DNA from: Pseudoxanthomonas helianthi
GTDB taxonomy: Bacteria; Pseudomonadota; Gammaproteobacteria; Xanthomonadales; Xanthomonadaceae
Direction: 5' to 3'
Assembly (NCBI RefSeq): GCF_017939625.1
Contig: NZ_JAGKTC010000002.1
Location: 248,629-312,628 of the forward strand
DNA: 64,000 nt
Positions 40,201 to 44,816 of the stretch are shown one piece after another. The notes beneath the pieces are model-generated. The model ran no database searches. It was not told the DNA's origin and saw only the letters and a list, made by a program, of their open reading frames with translations. The translations under genes and the position numbers were made by a program. Within the stretch, counting starts at the first letter, position 1. Each line of letters opens with the position of its first letter.

Positions 40201-41254
40201 GATATCTTTTATCTCCGACAATCCTGGGGCGTTCTCCGATCTCGAAGGGCTTACTGCGTTTGACAGCAATGGCAATGGCCTGTTCGACCGAGGGGATGCG
40301 CGTTACGTCGAGTTTCAGGTGTGGCAGGATGTCAATCAAGATGGCGTCAGTCAAACGGATGAGCTGGCCTTCTTACTGGATCGCGGTATCGCATCGATCG
40401 ATCTGCATGGCGTCCCCACCGGCGCTAACCCGTACACTGAGATCGATAACACACTGTATGCAAGCTCTCGTTTTGCTTACGCGGACGGCAGTGTGAGCGA
40501 CATCGGCGATGTATTCTTGGCGTATATGGCCGGTAGACAATCAGTCAGCCTTATTCAGGACACACATGGTGAGTCAACAGGCGATTCGAAAAAGTACTTT
40601 TTGAAGGTTTTTAACGAAGCGTGGCGACCTATTTTGTTGGATGAGATTCTGAATACTGAATTGTCTAATAGCCCACTTATCGGAGAGAAATTTCGTGGAT
40701 GGAGAAGTGGATGGAGAACTAGAAATGAACAATATTCAGATGTGGAACTTCCATGGGGGCCTTCACAAAAGCCAGTGGATTTAGCGGCATGGAGTTCGGT
40801 AGTAGATTTGGCTGAATTCGACATGGGGGATGTTGCCCCAGGCAAGGTGGATCGCCGGGCGGATCAGGACGCGCCGCCCTCAAGTGTGGCTCGGAAAATG
40901 TATGGAGTGGAGAGCGCTTTAAAGGCTTCGCGACAAGATGTTTTGGAGGCTGATGAGCTAGTGTTGGCAGATCTGGAACCTGTCGTTGATAACAGGCCTG
41001 TATCGTCGCGATCGGAGTTGGCGGAGCAAATCGTGCCTGCTGCGTCTGCAGATGCCGAAGTATTTGAGCCGACACTTACGATAGGTGAATCTGCCTTGCA
41101 CAATGGGCTCGCGTTGACTCAGAAGAAGCGCTTCCAAATGATCGAGGCGATGGCCGCTTTCTCGGTGGAGCCGTTCACGGAACTAGAGCGGCGCCGGGAC
41201 CCTAAGGTTGTGGAATTGCTGACTTCGCTGCCCGACTACCGCGTTTCGGTATAG
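28259..41254 (+). CDS. giant RTX protein with lipase-like, glycine-zipper and cadherin-like regions
   Basis: 4331-residue predicted type I secretion substrate. Rough order by residue: 70-270, a fold like the lipase domains of RTX phospholipases, with Ser156 in PTFSLSNALG, Asp225 in DIVP and His257, but lacking the GxSxG elbow; 358-420, short Asp-rich motifs such as DLDGDGLYD; 545-720, hydrophobic, with a glycine zipper at 610-668; 925-1360, 1508-1590, 1860-1910 and 1977-2144, RTX nonapeptides interrupted by domains ending in QDWF/KDWF; 2244-2671, cadherin-like; 2675-2945, more RTX; 3061-3920, cadherin-like; 3926-4060, an EF-hand-like calcium module (FDIDGDGVELISL, DRNRNGLIDSGSE); then a unique tail with the presumed C-terminal export signal. 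Toxin, adhesin or surface layer are all possible. Confidence 0.85.
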   Translation: MATRVLPKIPKRDINKYQAYFAGLYDIPSISSHFIQLRLAAYSQLIDPGNFKGNSIEEAQKALPIGWEVLKFTNNRATGFQAVAIYHAASNSLVITCTPTQFDSDFWNDAIKADVQGAIPNMLAPAQLDDAIQFVDQLYGQFGFSGYDNIYFPTFSLSNALGNVQILYAHSKGWLDGVNVSSVGMASAAFGTDLSEALARNGVSANNADWQYLGDHKVNYNDDNDIVPSATSQINGAVGLVVKVPPLYLQDSLGGYHLVTDIAAHADEAYAYRALQRELGISDFEGYATVVYNDVDGVTKFKLIPESEITLVIPPGDDARSISVLPHGYVLNSSEIVDGNTLTVRGVNRYGEYVDVVSIDLDGDGLYDQTTKTYSSVLMGKADRTFVFRKISLNSQPGANDFVYVGELTVDVNHNGVPERTQTVYTRGGLRVSQEKTFSEATGEETTVDNVEFFGLNLSAVGSAFGSALSTTLFDDPLERTLGSAVLQAAGGNFAEAIGFLAVGKSGMEAMKSAFDGFATDIGTNLAGAVSSYLVGEIIHAAGLDGTVVGDIGQSLASQTLTQIVTNIATGAPAMNGVNLVDLANIATVVATYLGTKLASRVIQFDTVEGQIGASLGAAVGSMIGIAAASEGMLMGMKLGAFAGPVGALIGAFVGYILGGLIGSLFAKTPVSGAEVVWDDGQQKFSTGQVWAKNHASKDSARGFADSVAASINGVLDYVGGALVDPRKVQAGNYGTRGKDFVYRINGNITFRTRDVNQLIGYGTFFALNSMLPQLAGGDIYAKRALAANTKIFSDDPSRFSSETLFSDFAVASDYATYLSDPVGINALITAEPDSAFAAGWLVTFARVLELGLNKRASTDWVGGYGVLLDELPDGAVDGMALSAGNLIMDLKERKERQFIVRDGKGVWVGSLGDTIETASKDIISGSDGDDVITVVGDQLGTTTGLTINGGLGENSIFRVDVSAVIDGGAGDDKIVGGDLGNDLLGGSGNDLLVGGKLDDWLLGDAGDDVIFAGNVANSSFAASDMAAEAAAVSVDAGNGNYLYGGDGSDRLYGGAGSDWLQGGAGNDRLVGGSGGDILQAGSGDDRGVNGEAMIFGGSGSDQYIFAFGDGKDVVFDAGSPGDVRGSADSIDARYGQIRAGTLARNWAGDGDYEVDGSVKGGEDAIAFGVGISAANIQLRRSGNDLIIALAALDANGVGVLTGDELTIQDWFLSSRKIEWLRFADGEEFRIGDMTSFMIGSGESDVILGSYAADFIYGGGGDDVIRALAGDDFVNGGGGNDFAAGDGDNDWVLGGSGNDQVLGGSGHDTLFGDDGNDFVYGGLGANSGSDLISGGRGDDTVVGGAGDDVFRYSRGDGRDVLMDDFVNNWDLVWQNGVYANGYVLQADGTVTKNGVVYFDGSKWLGQYDWNDETKTLKRHGGAVNGNVAANAGTDTLEFGIGIDIQDVQLRRNGNDLELAVGEENSAAGFDGTADRIAIKDWFTVGKSIENFVFAATGRHAVSTMNLDGGTDADDTLTGTTGVDWLTGNGGDDAIDSGLGNDILAGNAGNDTLKGNDGNDVLYGGAGDDLLDGGSGVDLMFGGDGMDIASYAGATRVVNAYLDNAYSNLFAGSAAGDQFDSIEGLEGRTGYVQYLGGDSADNYFKGADANFLFGGAGDDTYEINTGSSVVSSVKINEGTYAAKEIVNAAGEFNSTDYLAAWEYLGFGTTPQGDRHKYRLTITNRATGTVVYQSVDGTDYTYTTQVAMPTASTWVARWTEYVNKVSGGNQVIETLTTGGDSGTDTVVLAAPRFSLSDLTIYRFGNELGIGEAATGQRIVSLRDQYVQGRAVEMLQFADGLTIDLTVYRDDRTPTNQDDVLVRTSSGITIDGLDGNDVLAGALNGSQTLIGGNGDDTLEGGAGADTLDGGSDSVSLGLAAEAGKPYGDTIRYVTSDAALIADLATSTVSGGHATGDVLVKDAAGVSTIENVTGTNLFGDLIQGDARANRLIGLGGNDTLDGRGGDDVLVGGAGDDVLYGGDGADALSGDEGIDRLEGGTGNDLLSGGSEDDTLLGDAGDDQLTGDDGNDTLYGGAGKDTLGGWDGNDILRGEADDDRLAGGFGDDTLEGGAGNDILAGEAGSDQLLGGSGDDVYVFDANSGADTVIDADGLKNELVITDADASRIWIARSGNDLVISVIGGSTVITLDNFLLADASATRIYKITTSSGALFLGTATPLIDAMQQASATVPTSMPQAVTDLLDDYWHVGGKAAPTVADQAVVTNEDTALSGQVLASDHDNNITGYSVANLPALGTVSLDAATGAWTYTPGSNLNGADQFVITITDADGNHVQQTVDVAITPVNDAPAVVPPATLAIDEGAATGASIGAFTHQDPDGPQATATFQLMDNAGGRFAISADGQLTVANGGDALNHEAAASHSITVRVTDAYGAWSDQTFAVTVRNVNETPYIITPTGNNTPAVVSENATGASVSPAWTVGDPDNTAPSLQITDNPGDLLEVNGTTVRVKSGVVVDFEALAAGKTLEDTDGDGIKEVRLTATVVASDGQLASAPTQFTFLVEDANEAPIAIAFTPAVSSIDERDHPMQGASLPAIKLGTLAGTDPDAGAGSFDFASLAYSVADSRFEIVNGNELYLKAGGALDFEAGTTVSVNVTVTDRGGSVAGLSYTRTLTFTVNNQDDYWYGTAGDDTLTGQANRDIMDGGTGNDVLSGSNGDDDLYGRDGVDSLNGQDGNDQLWGGLSNDSLYGDNGNDVLYGEDGDDLLDGGIGNDQLYGGVGNDALWGGEGDDLLDGGSGADVLRAALGNDLLLGGDGDDVLYGAQGADRLEGGAGMDTATYEWATEGVVANLGMGGTGGQADGDVYVDIERLVGSVYADSLTGSAGADVIDGGTGNDTIYGGGGNDVLYGGDGDDLIDAQAGNDQLIGGKGNDTLIGGDDSDIYIVDLDSGADTIQNYDPNGTDIDAIGYQGITRDRLWFARNGNDLVISVVGTTVQTTVKDWYLTATASDRANYKIDFIIAGEHYSDTINAEGLVTLMAGYTKPSTQAAYNTLHADYAFENQWKQHWDANGAPVIQAIGTQTINEDGALTLQFTVADDITPVDFLNVTATAANGQVNAPTVSGPVNGVYTLTVQGASNRSGSVDITLRAKDPGGLESTRTFTLNINPLADAPSLTVPTFGANTTLDSGSLALNIQSALVDADGSETLEIRVSNIPTGLSLNQGTNLGNGVWSLTQAQLTGLLLTGPSTWSQDLTGSAALTVTAISKEIATGQTAQTVKTLSIPINARPTDITSGILAVNESTAAGTVATGTVVGQFGHADPDGTSGATYSLTNNAGGRFQINASTGQLTVSNGSLLDREAAASHTITVRVTDAGGLTYDENFTVTINNVNEAPTTPAVGSQPITLAAENTALAGQVVANLTATDPEGTTPSFVISSDPRSWFEVVGSQLKFRAGLSFDFETLKAAGMTLSDIDADGRQEVVYTADVLSTDGSLNSPATRSITVRIEDANDVPTDISSGSLAVAENAANGTLVGTFNGADPDAGNTLTFSLVDSAGGRFAINATNGQLTVANGSLLNYESATSHAITVRVSDGVATRDENFTVAVSNVNEAPATPTIATQPVTTSTEGTALANAVVATFSATDPDGTTPAYSLASDPKGWFAMSGNQLKFNGGFNTDFEALLAAGGVTLTDVDADGQQEVSYTASVRSTDGALNSAATNVVVRIEDVNESPVITNSSFSILESSPGAGQTLIGTVAVTDPDTQSYNRDLRYSLTGGDTSRFSINATTGQLYLQGAVDYEAATSHQVQVTVKDRGGSGLAANKMLTINVTDVNEAPNFPSSTGPSGIFVWSAGEYGTLSLQLWATDPEKSAITYSISSIQGGSWISSASISGSVLNVGATVYGGEYASIYVRATDSGGLSSIAKIDVYGNAATGPVVFDIDGDGVELISLASSAIMFDMNDDGILDKTGWVKPDDGLLVLDRNRNGLIDSGSEISFISDNPGAFSDLEGLTAFDSNGNGLFDRGDARYVEFQVWQDVNQDGVSQTDELAFLLDRGIASIDLHGVPTGANPYTEIDNTLYASSRFAYADGSVSDIGDVFLAYMAGRQSVSLIQDTHGESTGDSKKYFLKVFNEAWRPILLDEILNTELSNSPLIGEKFRGWRSGWRTRNEQYSDVELPWGPSQKPVDLAAWSSVVDLAEFDMGDVAPGKVDRRADQDAPPSSVARKMYGVESALKASRQDVLEADELVLADLEPVVDNRPVSSRSELAEQIVPAASADAEVFEPTLTIGESALHNGLALTQKKRFQMIEAMAAFSVEPFTELERRRDPKVVELLTSLPDYRVSV
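30086..30262 (+). other. glycine-zipper hydrophobic segment of the RTX protein
   Basis: Residues 610-668 consist almost only of small and hydrophobic residues with glycine every four positions, for example GQIGASLGAAVGSMIGIAAA and VGALIGAFVGYILGGLIGSL. Such zippers pack membrane helices and occur in pore-forming or aggregating proteins. It lies between the lipase-like domain and the first RTX block. Confidence 0.7.
31030..34690 (+). repeat. RTX nonapeptide repeats, first set of blocks
   Basis: About 49 copies of the calcium-binding nonapeptide GGxGxDxLx in blocks near 31030-31610, 31990-32340, 32780-33030, 33840-33990 and 34190-34690. Examples are GGAGNDRLV, GGSGNDQVL and GGAGDDLLD. Between blocks lie modules resembling the haemolysin-type calcium-binding related domain, ending QDWF, KDWF or RDQY and followed by RFADGEEF-like segments. 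Confidence 0.93.
34990..36270 (+). repeat. cadherin-like tandem domains, first array
   Basis: Four beta-sandwich repeats of about 95-115 residues, each ending in a calcium-ligand-like NDAP, NETP or NEAP. One unit type reads GGRFAISADGQLTVANGG; another carries DFEALAAG and DTDGDGIKEV. Extracellular spacer or adhesion modules are typical neighbours of RTX blocks. Confidence 0.8.
36280..37090 (+). repeat. RTX nonapeptide repeats, second set of blocks
   Basis: About 24 further nonapeptides, near 36280-36760 and 36880-37090, for example GGIGNDQLY, GGDGDDVLY and GGKGNDTLI, followed by a module ending VKDWYLTATASDRANYKI. Block spacing and sequence resemble the first set, pointing to internal duplication. 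These are the last RTX repeats; about 1390 residues follow them. Confidence 0.92.
37440..40010 (+). repeat. cadherin-like tandem domains, second array with alternating unit types
   Basis: Seven or eight beta-sandwich units. From 38100 two unit types alternate: A (38100, 38770), with GGRFQINASTGQLTVSNGS or GGRFAINATNGQLTVANGS; and B (38400, 39070), with VISSDPRSWFEVVGSQLKF or SLASDPKGWFAMSGNQLKF. The last two units are more divergent and AT-richer. Calcium-stiffened extended rods are the usual result of such arrays. Confidence 0.8.
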
Positions 41255-41330
41255 TTTCAGCAGTATGGATCGTGGTCGGCACTCTTGGGTGACGATTATG
41301 CGCGACTACCAATCTGACAGGATAATCTGA

Positions 41331-41900
41331 ATGATCGAATCCATAGCGTCCACGCCGCCATCCGGCGCCCCGCGCACCATAGCCGAAGCTTTGGGGCAGG
41401 TGATATGGCTGCTGAGCCAATCGCCATTGCATCGGGAGCTGAAATTGAAGGATCTTGAATGGTCATTCATGCCAGCTATCCTGCGTGAGCAGTTCCGTAT
41501 TTTTCGCTTCGGGCCGCTGTCCGGTATGGAAAATATCGATCCGGCCGGTTTTGCAGCCATTGGGATGAGTCAGACAGGTATAGAACAACTGCCTTTGGGC
41601 GTAGCCATCTGGGCATATCTATCAGAGTCGTCGGAAAAGAAGTTGGAAGAGGGTGAACATTTGGCGTTAGAAGATTGGCAATCAGGCGATCGTCTGTGGT
41701 TGGTCGAATTCGTGAGCCCCTTCGCCAACCCGCAAAACAAACTGGGTGAGGCAATGATGTTTGACCTGATGGCTGGCCCTTTTAAAGGAAAGAATTTTTA
41801 TCTCCATCGAACCGATCCACAAACCGGACGTCGCGATAAGATCATGCTGAAGGGCCAAGAGATAGAAAGTGCTTCAGCGGAGCAAGGGAACGCATCTTGA
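41331..41900 (+). CDS. RTX toxin-activating lysine-acyltransferase, HlyC family
   Basis: 189-residue protein matching HlyC. ALGQVIWLLSQSPLHRELKL aligns with HlyC LGHVSWLWASSPLHR, and ALEDWQSGDRLWLVEFVSPF with AEDWTSGDRKWFIDWIAPFG. The active-site histidine is His34 (HlyC His23). The partner aspartate (HlyC Asp92) is Glu126 here, and about 23 residues are inserted between the two parts. HlyC enzymes use acyl carrier protein to attach fatty acids to lysines of an RTX protoxin in the cytoplasm. The gene lies 76 bases after the RTX gene instead of before it, as in hlyCABD. Its composition is AT-rich like the RTX gene end. The next 200 bases show no gene. Confidence 0.88.
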   Translation: MIESIASTPPSGAPRTIAEALGQVIWLLSQSPLHRELKLKDLEWSFMPAILREQFRIFRFGPLSGMENIDPAGFAAIGMSQTGIEQLPLGVAIWAYLSESSEKKLEEGEHLALEDWQSGDRLWLVEFVSPFANPQNKLGEAMMFDLMAGPFKGKNFYLHRTDPQTGRRDKIMLKGQEIESASAEQGNAS

Positions 41901-42057
41901 ATTGGATGTAGATGCCTCGCATCGCCTTAGTCGTCAACTACGTGGTTTCGGCGTCCGCTGCTGTGTGTTCGCCCGATGATCTGGGGTCGCCCCAGGTTTT
42001 ACTTTCGCCTGCGGAGTGAGCCGAATTGTCGTCTCGATTTTGACGTTCATAAGAAAT

Positions 42058-42075
42058 CCCCGGCGGGTGCCGGGG
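42058..42075 (-). terminator. terminator of the second TonB receptor gene
   Basis: Stem CCCCGGC (42058-42064) / GCCGGGG (42069-42075), loop GGGT, followed on the minus strand by ATTTCTT. It lies 29 bases beyond the receptor stop codon. The region between it and 41900 shows nothing else. Confidence 0.65.
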
Positions 42076-42103
42076 GCGCCTGAGCAGCAAAGGTTGTCGT
42101 GGG

Positions 42104-44518
42104 TTACCACTTGTAGGCGATGCGTCCGTACACATAAGCGCCGTTGAAGCCGAACGGCGATTGGCTGCTGTACGGGAACTGGCCCTCGTTGTTGGTGTAC
42201 GCGCTGGTGCGGTCCGGATATTCGTCGAGCAGGTTGTCCGCGCCCAGGGTCAGCGTCCAGCGTTCGTCCGGACGGAAGTTGGCCGAGGCGTCGATCACCC
42301 ACTTCGCACCGTAGGTCTGGTCGACCTGGCGGATCGCCGCGGCGGTTTCGGCGTAGCGCGTGGTGAACTCGCCGTAGCGGGTCGCGCCGAGGTTGAAATC
42401 CCAGCGCGCGAGGTTCCAGGCCGCGTTCAATGCGAACTTGTCGTGCGGGAAGCCTTCCTCGATGCGGCCTTCCTCGTCGCGGCCGAGGCGACGCAGGTTG
42501 GCGCCCAGTGCGGTCAGCTCGGGCGGGTTCGGCGCGATGCGCGTCACCTCGGTCTTGTTGCGGTTGTAGCTGGCGGTGAAGTTCAGCGTGCTGGCGCTCA
42601 GCGGCACCGAATAGCTGCCGACCACGTCGAAGCCGCGCGTGCGGGTGTCGATCGCATTGGTGAAGTAACGCGCGCTGGTCACGCCGGTGATGCCCAAGCC
42701 GGCGAGCAGGGCCTGCGCCGCCGCGTTGCCGGCCAGCGGGATGTTCGACGACAGCACGATGCGGTCGTCGATGTCGATCTGGTACGCATCGACGGTGACG
42801 TACAGGCGATCGACCGGCTGCAAGACCAGGCCGAGGCTGTACGACAGCGAGGTCTCGGCCTTCAGCGGATCGGCGCCGAGCGCCTGCGCCGCAGCGCCGG
42901 CGGCCGGGAACGTGCCGCTTTCGAAAGCCACGCCGTTGCTGAAGTTGGTGGTCACCGCCTGGTAGTGCTGCTGGGCCAGCGCCGGCGCGCGGAAACCGCT
43001 GGCGACGGTGGCGCGCAACGCGACCTTGTCGGTGAAGGCATAGCGCGCCGAGAGCTTGCCCGAGGTCTGGTCGCCGAAGTCCGAATAGTCTTCGTAGCGG
43101 CCGGCGATGCCGGCGGAGAACTTGTCGGTCAGGTCGGCTTCCAGCCCCGCGTACACCGCGTAGTTGTGGCGGTCGTAATGGCCGGCGTTGCGCGGGGTGA
43201 AGCCGCCGAAGCCTTGCGCCCCCGAGCCGAAGTAGGAATCCGGCGCGCCCGGCGACTGGTTCCATTTCTCGCGGCGGTATTCGGCGCCGAACGACAACGT
43301 GGCCGGGTAGGCCAGGCCGATGTCGAGGGTCTTGGCGAAGTCGGCGTTGAGCAGGTTCTGGGTGTATTCCAGCGCGCCGTCGTGGAAGCGCGTCGGGCTG
43401 CTCGCACCCAGGCTGTAGTTGATCGAATTCTGGGTGTAGAAATCGAGGTGGTTGTAGCCGTAGTTGTAGCTTACGTCCCAGCGCCAGCCGTTGTCGGTGC
43501 TGCCCTTGACGCCCGCGACCAGCGAACGGTCCTTCGACACCTGGTTGATCTGCGGCACGTAGCCGTCCGGATAGACCTGCGCCAGCAGCGCGCCCTGGCC
43601 GCTGTGGTTCTTCGAACGGTAGAACGCGAACGAATCGATGTCGCGGTTGCTGGCGATCGCGGTGGCGTAGGCATCGACGTGGTCGTTGAAGGCGAAGCCG
43701 GCATTGGCCGATACCGCGCCCGCATCGACCTTCGGATCGCCATAGACGAAGGCGACTTCGCCCAGGCCCGGGTTGTTGCCGGTGTTCGGCGTCGGCGCGA
43801 CGCCGGGCGTGCCCTGGTACGGACCGGCGCGGTCGGTTTCGTTCTGCTGGGCCAGTTGTCCGGCCAGGTGCAGGGTGCCGCGGCCGTCGGCGAACGACAC
43901 GCCGGTGTCGCCGGACAACTGGTACTGCTTGCCGTCGCCGGCGGAATAGCCGCCGAAATCCACCGCCAGGCTGCCGCCCTTGCCGGCGCCCTTCAACACG
44001 ATGTTGACCACGCCGGCGATGGCGTCGGAGCCGTACTGCGCCGAGGCGCCGTCGCGCAGCACTTCGACGCGTTCGATCGCGGCGATCGGGATCGCGTTGA
44101 AGTCGACCGCCGACGAGCCGCGGCCGATGCTGCCGTTGACGTTGACCAGCGCGGAGATGTGGCGGCGCTTGCCGTTGACCAGCACCAGCGCCTGGTCCGG
44201 CGACAGGCCGCGCAGCTGCGCGGGGCGCACGCCGCTGGTGCCGTCGGTGATGGCCGGCCGCGGGAAGTTCAGCGAAGGCAGCGCGCGGGCCAGCGCGGTC
44301 GCCAGCTCGGTGGTGCCGGTCGCCTGCAGGGCCTCGGGGGTGATGATGTCGATCGGCGACTGCGATTCGGCCACGGTGCGGTCGGCGACGTGGGTACCGG
44401 TGACGATCAGGGTATCGAGGGTCTTGGCGCCCTCGGCCTTGGGCGCATCCTGGGCGAAGGCGGGGCTGGCGAGGGACAGCAGGATCGCTGCGGCGAGGGG
44501 GGAGGGGTTGCGGAACAT
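42104..44518 (-). CDS. TonB-dependent outer membrane receptor, paralogue of the one at 7.7-10.1 kb
   Basis: 804-residue outer-membrane receptor. Signal peptide MFRNPSPLAAAILLSLASPA then FAQDAP; TonB-box-like DTLIVTG; plug with LRGLSPDQALVLVNGKRRH and RDGASAQYGSDAIAGVVNIV; barrel ending YVYGRIAYKW with a terminal aromatic. The start at 44518 has an AGGAG site five bases upstream and fits the signal peptide; a longer frame to 44599 does not. The plug is nearly line-by-line similar to the receptor at 7710-10130. The substrate is unknown. It is divergent from a secreted M28 peptidase, which could hint at peptide-derived ligands (inference). Confidence 0.93.
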   Translation of the reverse strand: MFRNPSPLAAAILLSLASPAFAQDAPKAEGAKTLDTLIVTGTHVADRTVAESQSPIDIITPEALQATGTTELATALARALPSLNFPRPAITDGTSGVRPAQLRGLSPDQALVLVNGKRRHISALVNVNGSIGRGSSAVDFNAIPIAAIERVEVLRDGASAQYGSDAIAGVVNIVLKGAGKGGSLAVDFGGYSAGDGKQYQLSGDTGVSFADGRGTLHLAGQLAQQNETDRAGPYQGTPGVAPTPNTGNNPGLGEVAFVYGDPKVDAGAVSANAGFAFNDHVDAYATAIASNRDIDSFAFYRSKNHSGQGALLAQVYPDGYVPQINQVSKDRSLVAGVKGSTDNGWRWDVSYNYGYNHLDFYTQNSINYSLGASSPTRFHDGALEYTQNLLNADFAKTLDIGLAYPATLSFGAEYRREKWNQSPGAPDSYFGSGAQGFGGFTPRNAGHYDRHNYAVYAGLEADLTDKFSAGIAGRYEDYSDFGDQTSGKLSARYAFTDKVALRATVASGFRAPALAQQHYQAVTTNFSNGVAFESGTFPAAGAAAQALGADPLKAETSLSYSLGLVLQPVDRLYVTVDAYQIDIDDRIVLSSNIPLAGNAAAQALLAGLGITGVTSARYFTNAIDTRTRGFDVVGSYSVPLSASTLNFTASYNRNKTEVTRIAPNPPELTALGANLRRLGRDEEGRIEEGFPHDKFALNAAWNLARWDFNLGATRYGEFTTRYAETAAAIRQVDQTYGAKWVIDASANFRPDERWTLTLGADNLLDEYPDRTSAYTNNEGQFPYSSQSPFGFNGAYVYGRIAYKW

Positions 44519-44628
44519 CGGGACTCCTGGAAACGAAGGTGGACCTGCGCCGGATCCGGCTGGGCCGATCCGTGTTGTTGCACTGCAATGTAAGGTCAAT
44601 TATTCGTTAACGGAGAGGTGCGGGCCCC

Positions 44629-44647
44629 AAGCAGATCTCATCTGCTT
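44629..44647. promoter_or_regulatory. inverted repeat between divergent receptor and peptidase genes
   Basis: Perfect 8-bp arms AAGCAGAT (44629-44636) / ATCTGCTT (44640-44647) around CTC, in the 298-base divergent region and in its AT-richer part. It is a possible binding site for a regulator shared by both genes; a chance repeat cannot be excluded. No convincing -35/-10 pair was found beside it. Confidence 0.4.
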
Positions 44648-44816
44648 ATAACCAGAAGTTATCGAAGCTGGCGTTATTTCCTCCCGTCATCTCGCTTGGC
44701 TCGATGTGACGAACGTCCTCCGCCCATGCCGATTGGCCTACGCGGACCTCGAAGCGCCCGCGGTAGTCTTGCCCGGCGCGCGCGAACGGCGCGACGCTCA
44801 ATCCGAAGGGGTCGCC

